Assembly (NCBI RefSeq): GCF_007362775.1 | Contig: NZ_CP041692.1 | Location: 2,232,001-2,296,000 of the forward strand | Source of the DNA: Microlunatus elymi | GTDB lineage: Bacteria; Actinomycetota; Actinomycetes; Propionibacteriales; Propionibacteriaceae | Direction of reading: 5' to 3' | Length of the DNA: 64,000 nucleotides | Shown here: one piece after another, positions 1 to 8,665 of the stretch | Layout of the letters: each line of letters begins with the position of its first letter | How positions within the stretch are numbered: position 1 is the stretch's first letter | Made by a program: the position numbers and the translations under genes | The notes under the pieces: generated by a model | What the model saw: the letters and a program-made list of their open reading frames with translations, nothing else | The model's database searches: none | What the model was told of the DNA's origin: nothing

Positions 1-3000
1 CGTGTTCGATGTAGAGGATCCGGTCGGCCCGGGCCGCCGTGGTCAGCCGGTGTGCGACCACGATCGTGGTCCGCTGTTCGGCCAGCCGCTCGGTCGCGTG
101 GGTCACCATCGCCTCGCTGCGCAGGTCCAGCGCCGCGGTCGCCTCGTCCAACAGCAGGATCGCCGGCTTCACCAACTCCGCCCGGGCCAGCGCGATCAAC
201 TGGCGTTGGCCCGCAGACAGGTTGCGGCCGCGTTCGGCGATCGGATGCAGATAGCCGCCCGGCAGCCGGGAGATCATCTCGTGCGCACCCACGGCCCGGG
301 CCGCCGCCTCCACCTCGGCATCGCTCGCGCTCGGTCGCCCGTACGCGACCTGGTCACGGATGTTGCCCGGGAAGAGGTAACTCTCCTGCGGCACCAACCC
401 CACGTGGCGCCGGTACGCGGGCAGATCCAGTGATCGAAGATCATGATCGTCGATCCGGATCGAGCCGTCGTTGATGTCGTAAAACCGCTCGATCAGCTTG
501 ACCACGGTGGACTTCCCGGCGCCGGTCTCACCGACCAGTGCGACCGTGTCACCGGCCGCGATCGAGACCGTCATGCCGTCCAGCGCCGGCCGGTTCGCGG
601 TCTCGTACTGGAACACGACGTCGTCGAAGTCGATCCGGCCGTCGACCCGGTCCAAGATCACCGGCCGTTCGGCCGACGGAGTCGAGGTCGGGGTACTGAG
701 CAACTCGCGGATCCGCATCAGACCGACCATCGCCTGCTGATAGCCGTCGAAGACCTGGGACAGGTTCTGAATCGGCGCGAACAGCAGATCGATGTAGAGC
801 AGGTACGCGATCAGTCCGCCCGCGGTGATCATGCTGTTGTGGAACTGGGTCGCGGCCAAGATCAACACCAGCGCCCCGGCCAACGCACTGAGGAACTGGA
901 CGAACGGGAAGTAGATCGAGATGTAGCGCTGCGCCCGGGTCCGGGTACGCCGATAGCCGTCGGACAGGTTGGCGAACCGGGCCGCGTTGTGCTCCTCGCG
1001 GCGGAAGGCCTGGGTGATCCGCAGCCCGGCCACGTTCTCCTGCAGATCGGCGTTCACAACCGACAGTTGTTCCCGGGCCTGGCGATAGGCCCGGCTGCTG
1101 ACCCGGCGGAAGACCAGCGTGGTGATCACCAGCACCGGCAACACCAGACCGACCACCAGCATCAGCCGGAGATTGAGGAAACACAGTGCGGTCAGGATGC
1201 CGAAGAACGACAGCAGGCTGACCAGTGCGGTGACCAGACCCGTCTGCATGAAGGAGGACAGCGCGTCCACGTCGGACGTCATCCGGGTCATGATCCGGCC
1301 GCCCATCTCGCGCTCGTAGTAGTCGAGCCCGAGCCGCTGCAGGTGGCTGAAGATCTTCACCCGCAGCGTGTAGAGGAAACGCTCGCCGGTCCGGCCGGTG
1401 ACCCGCATCGCGGCGATCTGCACGCCCCAGTCGATCAGTACGACGGCCAGCGCCAACGCCGATGCCACCCAGATCGCGGTCAGCAGACCCTTGTTGACGC
1501 CGTCGTCGATGCCGTCGCGGATCAACACCGGCAAAGCCAAACCACACAGGGCATCCGCGGCGACCAGCCCGAATCCGACCGCGAACGGCAGCCGGAACTT
1601 GCGCAGCAGCGAACCGAGCCGGAAGTGATCATCACTGGCCCGGGCGAACGCCGGATCGACTTCGGGCCGGCCGTCGGCCGGCGGCAACTTGTCCACCGCG
1701 TCCAGCAACTCCGGGGTCGGCGGCATCGACGCCATCCCGGAGCTCAGCCCGCGACCACCGCCACCGCCGCCGCGTCCACCGGCAGCACCCATCCGCGCCA
1801 GCCGGTCGGCGATCACCGGGTCGTCGACGCCGCCAGGCACCGCATCCGGATCCCACAGCCCGGCAGTGACCTCGCCGGTCCGCCAGCCGTCCGCGTCGTC
1901 GTCGAAGATCAAGTTCTCCGGCCCGGCCAGCAGTTCACGGAAGAGCTCGGAGCGTTGCTCCAATTCCTCGATGGTGCCGAAGTCGACGATCCGCCCATGA
2001 TCAAGTACGGCGATGCGGTCTGCCAGCTGCAGCGTCGAGCGACGATGCGCCATCACCAGCGTGGTCCGCCCGTGCAACACCCGATGCAGGTTGGCGTGGA
2101 TCTCCGCCTCGACCCGGGCGTCGATCGCCGAGGTGGCGTCGTCCAAGATCAGGATCCGCGGATCGGCCAGGATCGCGCGCGCCAGCGCCACCCGCTGCCG
2201 CTGGCCGCCGGACAGGGTGAGGCCCTGCTCGCCGACCACGGTGTCGTACCCCTTCGGCAGTTCGCTGATGAAGCCGTCGGCATGGGCAGCCTCGGCCGCG
2301 ACCTCGATCTCGGCCCGGCTCGCGTTCGGTCGTTCGTACGCGATGTTCGCCGCGATGCTCTCGCTGAAGAGGAAGCTGTCCTCGGGCGCGATCCCGATCG
2401 CTGCCCTGAGCGATTCCACCGTCAGCCCGCGTACGTCCTGGCCGTCGATCCGGACGACGCCCTGCGAACAGTCGTAGAAGCGGGGCACCAACTGCGCGAT
2501 CGTCGACTTGCCCGACCCGGACCCGCCGACGATGGCCAGCGTCTCGCCCGGCTCGACGGTCAGGTTGATGCCGTCCAGCACCGACCGGCCGGCCTCGTAG
2601 CAGAAGCTCACGTCGGTGAAGGTGAGCCGACCGGGTCCGGGCCGCAGCTGCTCGGCATCGGGAAGTTCCTTGACGGTCGGCCGGGTGTCGATGATCTCGA
2701 AGATCCGGATCACCGACGCCTTCGCCTGCTGGCCGGTGGTCAGCAGCAGGCTGAGCAGCCGGACCGGGTTGGCCATCTGGGTGACGTAGGTGGAGAAGGC
2801 GAGGAAGGTACCCAGTGTCAGCCCGCCGTGCACCGCGAGGTAGCCGCCCAGCGCCAGTACGCCGACCGTGCCCAGTTGCGGGATCGCCTGCATGGCAGGG
2901 TTGTAGATGCTGTTGAGCTTGATCGTCCGCAGCCGCGCGCCGAACAGCCGTTGGGAGACGTCGTCGACCCGGTCGAGTTCCTGCCGTTCCTGGCCGAAGC

Positions 3001-3697
3001 CCTTCACCACGCGGACTCCGGACGTCGCCGCTTCCACGGCGCCGGCCAATTCGCCGTCGGTCTGCTGGGCGAACCAACTGGACGGGAACAGCTTCGCTCG
3101 ACTGCGCAGGCCCAGGATCCACAGCGCCGGAATCGTGGCCAGCGCGATCAGCGCGAGCATCGGCGACAACGAAAACATCACCGTGATCGAGGCGACGAAC
3201 ATGACCAGGTTGCCGACCAGGTTGGGCAGCATCTGCAACAGCGCCTGGACCAGGGTGAGGTCCGAGGTCGTCCGGCCGACCACCTGGCCGGTGCTCAGCC
3301 CGTCCTGCTTGGCGCCGTCCAGCTTGGCCAGCGAGTTGAAGACGTCGGTACGCAGTGAGTGCTGGACGTCGACCGAGAGCCGGCCGCCGTTGAAGCGGCG
3401 CAGGTAGGTCAGGCCGAAGACGGCCGCGGCGACGATCACCAGCAGGGCCGCCCAGGGCAGCAGCGGCTGCACCGGCTTTAAGATCACGTGATCGATGATC
3501 TGGCGCTGGATCAGCGGCAGCGTGACGGCCAGGACCTGGCTGACCACGCCGGCCCCGAACGCGATCAGCACCCTGGGTTTGAACCGCCAGCAGTAGCCGG
3601 CGATCCGGCGGACCCAGCGGTCTTCCGGCCGGGCCGGCGCGCTGTCGGTGCTCGGTTGTTCGGTCGAGGTGCCGGAGGCGGTTGCGAGCTGGGTCAC
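1..3697 (-). CDS. Single-chain full-size ABC multidrug-type exporter (partial, runs off left edge)
   Basis: The frame stays open from a GTG at 3697 to base 1 (about 1,232 codons), so both half-transporters are one polypeptide: TMD1-NBD1-linker-TMD2-NBD2. NBD1 has Walker A GGSGSGKST (about residues 389-398), signature LSGGQRQR and Walker B ending ILILDDATSAID. NBD2 has Walker A GETGAGKST (about 1055-1064), signature LSAGQRQ and LLLDEATAALD. The NBD1 catalytic glutamate is Asp, so one ATP site is probably degenerate, as in heterodimeric exporters. A Gly/Pro-rich linker follows NBD1. The missing C-terminus should be short because the frame already includes the H-loop (VVAHRLTTAARADRILYIEH). The start overlaps the marR stop by GTGA, so the two are an operon and the MarR protein probably controls export. 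Family knowledge suggests efflux of hydrophobic compounds or lipids; the substrate is unknown. Confidence 0.93.
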   Translation of the reverse strand, partial: MTQLATASGTSTEQPSTDSAPARPEDRWVRRIAGYCWRFKPRVLIAFGAGVVSQVLAVTLPLIQRQIIDHVILKPVQPLLPWAALLVIVAAAVFGLTYLRRFNGGRLSVDVQHSLRTDVFNSLAKLDGAKQDGLSTGQVVGRTTSDLTLVQALLQMLPNLVGNLVMFVASITVMFSLSPMLALIALATIPALWILGLRSRAKLFPSSWFAQQTDGELAGAVEAATSGVRVVKGFGQERQELDRVDDVSQRLFGARLRTIKLNSIYNPAMQAIPQLGTVGVLALGGYLAVHGGLTLGTFLAFSTYVTQMANPVRLLSLLLTTGQQAKASVIRIFEIIDTRPTVKELPDAEQLRPGPGRLTFTDVSFCYEAGRSVLDGINLTVEPGETLAIVGGSGSGKSTIAQLVPRFYDCSQGVVRIDGQDVRGLTVESLRAAIGIAPEDSFLFSESIAANIAYERPNASRAEIEVAAEAAHADGFISELPKGYDTVVGEQGLTLSGGQRQRVALARAILADPRILILDDATSAIDARVEAEIHANLHRVLHGRTTLVMAHRRSTLQLADRIAVLDHGRIVDFGTIEELEQRSELFRELLAGPENLIFDDDADGWRTGEVTAGLWDPDAVPGGVDDPVIADRLARMGAAGGRGGGGGGRGLSSGMASMPPTPELLDAVDKLPPADGRPEVDPAFARASDDHFRLGSLLRKFRLPFAVGFGLVAADALCGLALPVLIRDGIDDGVNKGLLTAIWVASALALAVVLIDWGVQIAAMRVTGRTGERFLYTLRVKIFSHLQRLGLDYYEREMGGRIMTRMTSDVDALSSFMQTGLVTALVSLLSFFGILTALCFLNLRLMLVVGLVLPVLVITTLVFRRVSSRAYRQAREQLSVVNADLQENVAGLRITQAFRREEHNAARFANLSDGYRRTRTRAQRYISIYFPFVQFLSALAGALVLILAATQFHNSMITAGGLIAYLLYIDLLFAPIQNLSQVFDGYQQAMVGLMRIRELLSTPTSTPSAERPVILDRVDGRIDFDDVVFQYETANRPALDGMTVSIAAGDTVALVGETGAGKSTVVKLIERFYDINDGSIRIDDHDLRSLDLPAYRRHVGLVPQESYLFPGNIRDQVAYGRPSASDAEVEAAARAVGAHEMISRLPGGYLHPIAERGRNLSAGQRQLIALARAELVKPAILLLDEATAALDLRSEAMVTHATERLAEQRTTIVVAHRLTTAARADRILYIEH

Positions 3698-4179
3698 CGG
3701 GCGCCCTCCGATCCGGCGACGGTCGCCGGCTGCGGTGCGTTCAGCCGGGTCACCCGGTGGTCCTCCAACTCGGCCATCAACGCCAACAGCCGATCGGGTT
3801 CGGCCGAGTCGTCGAGCAGCTCGGTGAAGCGCTCGGCGTAGATCCGTTCGGTCTCGGCCAGCGCGGCTCGACCGGCTGGGGTGAGCTCGAGTCGGATCAC
3901 CCGCCGGTCGGCGGAGTCCGCCTCCCGGGTGAGCAGACCGGCCGCCACCAGCCCGTCGGCGATCGCGGTCAGCGTCGGCTTGCGGACCGCCAGCCGCTCG
4001 GCCAGCCGGGCCGCCCGTTCGCCGCCGGCCGCGGCCCGGCGCAGGATCCGGAACTGCGACGTGGTCAGCGGGGCACGGGTGCGTTCGATGTTGCGGGCGA
4101 GCCACAAGGTCGCATCGACCGCGGCCAGCAGGTCGTCTTCCGGCCGCGGCGATGCTGCCGGCATCTCTGCAGAGGACAT
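3694..4179 (-). CDS. MarR-family transcriptional regulator
   Basis: 161 residues with the MarR winged-helix layout: an N-terminal dimerisation helix, then LTTSQFRILRRAA, a recognition-helix region around LAERLAVRKPTLTAIADGLVAAGLL, and a wing with the DRR motif (DSADRRVIRLELT). It lies directly upstream of the ABC exporter with a 4-base GTGA overlap. Two TTAG-N5-CTAA-like sites lie within about 30 bases of its ATG and overlap the probable -10 box. The likely role is autorepression of the operon, relieved by an efflux substrate. Ligand unknown. Confidence 0.93.
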   Translation of the reverse strand: MSSAEMPAASPRPEDDLLAAVDATLWLARNIERTRAPLTTSQFRILRRAAAGGERAARLAERLAVRKPTLTAIADGLVAAGLLTREADSADRRVIRLELTPAGRAALAETERIYAERFTELLDDSAEPDRLLALMAELEDHRVTRLNAPQPATVAGSEGAR

Positions 4180-4181
4180 GG

Positions 4182-4210
4182 TTAGGCAGTCTAATAGTTA
4201 GGGCGTCTCA
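4182..4210 (-). promoter_or_regulatory. Probable MarR operator pair overlapping the marR promoter
   Basis: On the plus strand TTAGGCAGTCTAA (4182-4194) is a perfect TTAG-N5-CTAA inverted repeat. TTAGGGCGTCTCA (4198-4210) is a weaker copy 16 bases further out. Read on the minus strand, the first site contains TAGACT, a good -10 box 8 bases from the marR ATG. MarR proteins commonly bind spaced TTAG/CTAA-type palindromes, so autorepression is inferred. Confidence 0.6.
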
Positions 4211-4290
4211 TATCACCCCTGGCTCAGCTGTTGTTCCAGGTTTCGGACGGAGTGCGTCGGGCAGCCCGGAGGTCGCCGGCGGCCCCTCGT

Positions 4291-4296
4291 TACGCT
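4291..4296 (+). promoter_or_regulatory. -10 box of a leaderless promoter
   Basis: TACGCT followed by exactly six bases and the ATG at 4303. This arrangement implies transcription starting at or next to the start codon, and it supports the ATG at 4303 over the longer open frame. Confidence 0.55.
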
Positions 4297-4302
4297 GCCA
4301 CC

Positions 4303-4734
4303 ATGGCGTCATCGGATGAGCTGCTCGCGGCGTTCGGCAGTCGCGGCAACTGCGCACTGGCCACGATCAAGTCCGACGGCGGACCTCAGATCACCAACAT
4401 CTCGTACGCCTTCGACGCCGCGCACTCGACGTTCAAGATCTCGATCACCGACGGCCGGATCAAGACCCGCAACCTGCGCCGCGATCCGCGCGCGACCCTC
4501 TACACCACCTCCGCCGACGGCTGGTCCTACAGCGTCGCCGACGGCACCGCCGAGCTGAGCCCGGTCGCGGCCGATCCTCAGGATGCGACCGTGGAGGAGT
4601 TGATCAAGGTTTACCGGGACGTCTCCGGCACCGAGCATCCGGACTGGGACGACTACCGTCGGGCCATGGTCGAGGATCGTCGGCTGGTGCTGACCGTACG
4701 AGTTGATCATGTGTACGGAGCACCGGCCAGGTGA
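4303..4734 (+). CDS. PPOX-class F420-dependent oxidoreductase (Rv1155-like)
   Basis: 143 residues. A split-barrel flavin/F420-binding fold is indicated by ALATIKSDGGPQITNISY near the N-terminus and the KTRNLRRDPRATLY segment, typical of the Rv1155 group that uses F420 rather than FMN. The exact substrate of such proteins is usually unknown. The ATG at 4303 is chosen because a TACGCT box sits six bases upstream; the open frame extends further 5' but without homology. The stop overlaps the GTG of the dGTPase gene (4731), so the two are translationally coupled. Confidence 0.85.
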   Translation: MASSDELLAAFGSRGNCALATIKSDGGPQITNISYAFDAAHSTFKISITDGRIKTRNLRRDPRATLYTTSADGWSYSVADGTAELSPVAADPQDATVEELIKVYRDVSGTEHPDWDDYRRAMVEDRRLVLTVRVDHVYGAPAR

Positions 4735-5852
4735 GCGAGCAGAGCGACATCTCGCCCCGAGCCCGGGCCTGGGCGACGACGATGCGCGGCCACGAGGTGG
4801 ACAGTGTCGTCCGTGCCCACGCCGACTCCCGGGCCGCGGTCGGCCCGGGCTCGGTCGTCGGCCGTCAGGTGCGGGAGGAACGGGAAGCCGCGTTGCTGCG
4901 GCCCGGGGCGACTCTGGCACGCGGCGCCGGCAACCGGGAACGGGACGAACGGCCGGACGACGAGCGCACCTGCTTCGAACGCGACCGCGATCGGATCGTG
5001 CACTCGACCGCGTTCCGCCGGCTGGCCGGCAAGACCCAGGTGGTCGTCTATCCCAGTGATCATCAACGAACCCGGCTGACCCACGCGCTTGAGGTCGCCC
5101 AGGTGGCGACCTCGATCGCCCGCGGGATCGGCGTCAACATCGCTTTGACCGAAGCGATTGCGCTCGGTCACGACTGTGGTCACGGGCCCGGTGGGCACGC
5201 CAGCGAGGACGCCTTCGACGCCTACCTGCCGGGTGGTTACGACCACGGACCGTGGGGCGCCGACGTGGTGCTCACCGATCTCAATCTCTGCCGGGAAACG
5301 CAGGACGGCATCCGTAATCACTCCTGGTCCCGGCCGGCACCGGGCACCGTGGAAGGCGAGATCGTCAGCTGGGCGGACCGGATCGCCTACTGTGCGCATG
5401 ATCTTGAAGACGCCGCGCACGCCGGCATTGTTGATCTTGACGAGCTGCCTGCGGAGGTCACTGCCGTCTGCGGTCGCAGCCGGCGAGAGCAGCTGAGCGT
5501 GTTCATCCGGTCGATCATCGGCACCGTCGCCGAGCATGATCGGGTCGGGATGGCGGCCGAGCCGGCGGCCGCGCTGGCCGCATTGCGCGCCTTCAACTAC
5601 GAACGCATCTACACTCGGCCCGACTCGCTGGCGCAATCGCGTGCAGTGGTGGAGGTGTTGACCGCGTTGGTCGACTTCTACCTTGATCATCCCGATCGGC
5701 TGCCCGCCGGCTCGCTCGACAGCAACTGTGATCGGGTGCACGCTGCCGTCGGCTATGTCGCCGGCATGACCGACCGCTATGCCTTCGCCACCGCGGTCGA
5801 GCTGATCGGCTGGGATCGCGATCGGCTGCCGCAAGGAATCGACCGCCAGTAG
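4731..5852 (+). CDS. dgt: dGTPase-like HD-domain triphosphohydrolase
   Basis: 373 residues. The metal-binding HD signature is visible: H118 in RLTHALEVAQ, then H147-D148 in ALGHDCGHGPGGHASE, and a later Asp in SWADRIAYCAHDLEDA. The segment FERDRDRIVHSTAFRRLAGKTQV before the HD motif is characteristic of deoxyguanosinetriphosphate triphosphohydrolase-like proteins, which convert dGTP (or other dNTPs) to the deoxynucleoside plus triphosphate. The length fits the shorter actinobacterial/type 2 proteins. The GTG start overlaps the preceding stop (GTGA). Confidence 0.9.
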   Translation: MSEQSDISPRARAWATTMRGHEVDSVVRAHADSRAAVGPGSVVGRQVREEREAALLRPGATLARGAGNRERDERPDDERTCFERDRDRIVHSTAFRRLAGKTQVVVYPSDHQRTRLTHALEVAQVATSIARGIGVNIALTEAIALGHDCGHGPGGHASEDAFDAYLPGGYDHGPWGADVVLTDLNLCRETQDGIRNHSWSRPAPGTVEGEIVSWADRIAYCAHDLEDAAHAGIVDLDELPAEVTAVCGRSRREQLSVFIRSIIGTVAEHDRVGMAAEPAAALAALRAFNYERIYTRPDSLAQSRAVVEVLTALVDFYLDHPDRLPAGSLDSNCDRVHAAVGYVAGMTDRYAFATAVELIGWDRDRLPQGIDRQ

Positions 5853-5897
5853 ATCGACGGTCAGTCAAGAGAATCCGGACTCCCGGGAGGAGTGATC

Positions 5898-7550
5898 ATG
5901 ATCGAACAGAAGCTCATGGATCGCGTGTTCGGCCCGCTGCTGGATCGACTGCTGGGACTGGGCGAGGCCCGGACAGAGCACGTCGAGGTACGCCGCGATC
6001 TGGCGATGCCGCTGCCGGACGGTACGACGCTGGCGACCGATCACTACCGGCCGGCCGAGGTCGACCGCGGTCCGGTCGTCCTGGTGCGGACCCCGTACGA
6101 CAAGAGCAATCCGATGTCGAGAGCGTACGGACTCGGGCTTGCTCGGCGCGGGCTGCAGGTGGTGGTGCAAGACGTCCGCGGCTGCTTCGGATCGGCCGGT
6201 GACTTCGAGCCGTTCCGGCACGAGCGCGATGACGGCTTGGCCACCCTCGACTGGGTGCGTGATCAACAGTGGTGTGACGGCCGGATCGCGATGGCCGGGG
6301 CGAGCTACTTCGGCTACACGCAGTGGGCTGTGGCCCCGTACGCGGATCCGAAGCTGTCCGCGGTCGCGCTCGGCGTCACCGCCTCGGACTTCCGGCCGAC
6401 GTTCTATCCGGGCCGATCGGTCGGCTGGCAGCTCGCGCTGGCCTGGTCGTCGTCCATCGGCACCCAGGAGGATCGGATGCCGCCGTGGCAGCGATTCGCC
6501 TTGCGTCGCAAGGTTTCCGCCGCGATGCCGACGCTGCCCGCGTCCCGCGCCGATCTCGCCGCGATCGGCAAACGGGTGCAGTTCCTGCACGACGTCGTGG
6601 AGCATGCCGAGCCGGATGATCACCACTGGGACTTTCTTGATCATGGTCAGCAGCTGGCCGAGCTGGGCACGCCGGCCTCGATGGTGGCCGGCTGGTACGA
6701 CATCTTCCTGCCCCAGCAGCTGCGAGACTTCACCGCGCTGCAGGAGGCCGGAGTGCCGGCCCGGCTCACCGTCGGCCCGTGGTGGCACGGTCAGCCGTCG
6801 TCGCTGCGGGCTATCTATCGCGATCAGATCGACTGGCTGACCGGGCACCTGCTCGACGACAAGTTGATCTTGAGCCGGCCGCCGGCCCGGCTGTTCCTGC
6901 AGGGCGCCGACCGGTGGCTGGACTTCGATCGGTGGCCGGTCGAAGCGGAGACGCGCGAGCTCCACCTGCACGCCGACGGCTGGCTCCGGTCAGAATCCCC
7001 AACCAGCGAAGCGAATCGAGCCTTCCGCTACGACCCGGGCGACCCGACGCCGATCATCGGTGGCGCACCGCTCAACGCGGCCGGGGGACAGGCGGACAAC
7101 CGTGCCATCGAGGGCAGGGATGACGTGCTGACCTATCAGACCGAGCCGCTGGAACATGATCTTGACGTGATCGGCGAATCGACCGCCACGGTGTTCGTAC
7201 GGACCGATCATGCCGACACCGACGTCTTTGTTCGAGTCTGCGACGTCGGCGGCAACGGTCGATCCTTGAACGTGATCGAGGGCATCCGCCGACTGCGACC
7301 GGGCGATCCGGCCGAAGATGATCAAGGAGTGCGGAAGGTGGAGGTCGAGCTGCTGCCGACCGCGTACCGCTTCCTGCGCGGGCACCGGCTCCGGGTCCAG
7401 ATCAGCGGCGGAGGATTCCCGAACTACATCCGCAACCACCAGACCGGCGAACCGATCGCCACCGCCTCGCACACCCAGCCCGGGCGGACCCAGATCCTGC
7501 ACGGTCCGGAGCACCCGACCAAGATCACCCTGCCCGTCGTCCAGGCCTGA
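5898..7550 (+). CDS. CocE/NonD family alpha/beta hydrolase (X-Pro dipeptidyl-peptidase S15 family)
   Basis: 550 residues. The N-terminal alpha/beta hydrolase domain contains LVRTPYDKSN and the nucleophile motif GASYFGYTQW with Ser at about residue 136. A C-terminal jelly-roll domain (from about residue 330) ends in the family's PTAYRFLRGHRLRVQISGGGFP block. Members hydrolyse esters or acyl-proline peptides; the substrate here is not predictable. The ATG at 5898 has GGAGGA six bases upstream; an in-frame GTG at 5892 overlaps that site and is less likely. Confidence 0.9.
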   Translation: MIEQKLMDRVFGPLLDRLLGLGEARTEHVEVRRDLAMPLPDGTTLATDHYRPAEVDRGPVVLVRTPYDKSNPMSRAYGLGLARRGLQVVVQDVRGCFGSAGDFEPFRHERDDGLATLDWVRDQQWCDGRIAMAGASYFGYTQWAVAPYADPKLSAVALGVTASDFRPTFYPGRSVGWQLALAWSSSIGTQEDRMPPWQRFALRRKVSAAMPTLPASRADLAAIGKRVQFLHDVVEHAEPDDHHWDFLDHGQQLAELGTPASMVAGWYDIFLPQQLRDFTALQEAGVPARLTVGPWWHGQPSSLRAIYRDQIDWLTGHLLDDKLILSRPPARLFLQGADRWLDFDRWPVEAETRELHLHADGWLRSESPTSEANRAFRYDPGDPTPIIGGAPLNAAGGQADNRAIEGRDDVLTYQTEPLEHDLDVIGESTATVFVRTDHADTDVFVRVCDVGGNGRSLNVIEGIRRLRPGDPAEDDQGVRKVEVELLPTAYRFLRGHRLRVQISGGGFPNYIRNHQTGEPIATASHTQPGRTQILHGPEHPTKITLPVVQA

Positions 7551-7560
7551 CCCAGCGGTG

Positions 7561-7628
7561 CTTCCCGCGCACCGTCGGCACTCCCGCGCACGTCGGAACA
7601 TCCGCGGGAGCGCCGGGGGTTCGCGGGA
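7561..7628. repeat. Extragenic palindromic repeat cluster (TCCCGCGCAC family), copy 1
   Basis: Two forward units (TTCCCGCGCACCGTCGG and CTCCCGCGCACGTCGG) are followed by inverted ones (CGCGGGAGCGCC, TTCGCGGGA), able to fold as hairpins. The same core recurs at 51761-51844 and 52872-52943. It lies between two co-oriented genes, so it may also act as a transcript 3' end. Confidence 0.65.
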
Positions 7629-7643
7629 CTCGTTCTTCAGCGC

Positions 7644-7649
7644 TAGTTT
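7644..7649 (+). promoter_or_regulatory. -10 box of a leaderless promoter
   Basis: TAGTTT followed by six bases and the ATG at 7656. Confidence 0.5.
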
Positions 7650-7655
7650 CGGCAC

Positions 7656-8180
7656 ATGCCGCGGACCGTGATCATCATTCGTCATGCCGCGCCGGCGGTG
7701 CGCCCGGATCGTTCTCCGGAGTCGTGGCCCCTCAGCGCTGCCGGTCGGCGTGCGGCTGGCCGCCTTCGTGGACAGGTTCCGAGCGTTGCGTTGCTGGCGT
7801 CCAGTCGTGAGCTCAAGGCAGTTCAGACCGTGAGCTTGGTAGCCGGCGTGGCGCCCGCCGCGATCCATCAGGATGATCATTTCGGTGAGGTGCATCGTCC
7901 GGATGAGCCGTTCGACGATGATCATCGGGCCCGTCGTCGAGCTTGGGTGGAGGAGCGGCGGGACGAGCGCCACACTTCGTGGGAGACGCCGCAGGAGGCC
8001 GGTCGGAGATTCCAAGAGGGGTTGGACAATCTCGACGTGGAGACGATAGTCGTCGGCACCCACGGCATGGTCCTCACCGCTTGGCTGATGACGATCGGGT
8101 ACGTCGCCCGCGGGGCATCTGCAGGGGACTTCTGGGAACGGCTGCCCTTCCCCGACCTGCTGGTCGTCTCCCGGCCGTGA
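7656..8180 (+). CDS. Histidine phosphatase (phosphoglycerate-mutase-like) family protein
   Basis: 174 residues. The catalytic RHG-type motif is the variant IIIRHAAP with His at residue 10. The second family histidine is in VVGTHGMVLTAWL. Between them is an acidic segment (HFGEVHRPDEPF) matching the family's loop with the proton donor. The third motif residue Gly is replaced by Ala, seen in some small phosphatases. Substrate unknown. The start is supported by a TAGTTT box six bases upstream. Repeats flank the gene on both sides. Confidence 0.8.
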   Translation: MPRTVIIIRHAAPAVRPDRSPESWPLSAAGRRAAGRLRGQVPSVALLASSRELKAVQTVSLVAGVAPAAIHQDDHFGEVHRPDEPFDDDHRARRRAWVEERRDERHTSWETPQEAGRRFQEGLDNLDVETIVVGTHGMVLTAWLMTIGYVARGASAGDFWERLPFPDLLVVSRP

Positions 8181-8200
8181 GTGGCTGCGACGACTCGACC

Positions 8201-8261
8201 AACTTGCGTAACGAAGGTGCAGCTGAGGTGCGGGAAATCCTGCTCCTTCGTCATGCAAGTT
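8201..8261. repeat. Imperfect inverted repeat, 22-base arms
   Basis: Left arm 8201-8222 (begins AACTTGCGTAACGAAGG) and right arm 8240-8261 match at 19 of 22 positions as reverse complements. The inner part ACGAAGGTGC is shared with the reverse complement of the repeat near 51785. It sits 20 bases after the phosphatase stop and could be a terminator-like or dispersed palindromic element. Confidence 0.6.
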
Positions 8262-8665
8262 CGGTGGACCGGCTGGGCGCCGGGGCGATCGAAGTGCCCG
8301 GCGTTCGTTTTCCAACCATGGTTGGGTTGTGAGGTCCTGGGTCCTGCTGCTGGGCATTCTTTTCGAGCTCTCGGTGGAAAACGTGCGGGCGCAAAGTCCC
8401 GGGCTCAGCGCGCCGCGCTCCGTGTCTCGGATTTCAGGAGGTTTTTGGAAGCTCCGAGCGCGATATGGGTGCGAGAGCTCCTTCGATTCGGGGGAGAGTG
8501 GGGACCGAAAGCGCCCGGGCGTTCATCCACCGATGGTCGGTTCATGACGTTGTGGATCGTGCTGCCAGGCACTCTCTTCTCTTCGAGGCGCTACGGCTGC
8601 TCTTTCGTCGGGCACGTTCAGCGGACGGCGGGGGAGTATCCCGACAACAGTGAGCCGCCCGTCCG
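8262..8665. other. Gene-free stretch of about 400 bases
   Basis: No open frame here has the codon pattern of its neighbours, and base composition looks less GC-rich. It contains a 14-base perfect palindrome CCAACCATGGTTGG at 8312-8325. No recognisable RNA gene or protein homology. It could be decayed sequence or an unrecognised RNA. Confidence 0.5.

Noticed and set aside
443-3358. A 971-codon plus-strand open frame over the ABC exporter
   Set aside because: The opposite strand carries a complete ABC exporter with all motifs; the plus-strand product is His/Gln/Arg-rich low-complexity typical of shadows.
7561-7628. The repeat cluster as a simple Rho-independent terminator
   Set aside because: There is no T-run, and the same units occur in several orientations and contexts elsewhere.
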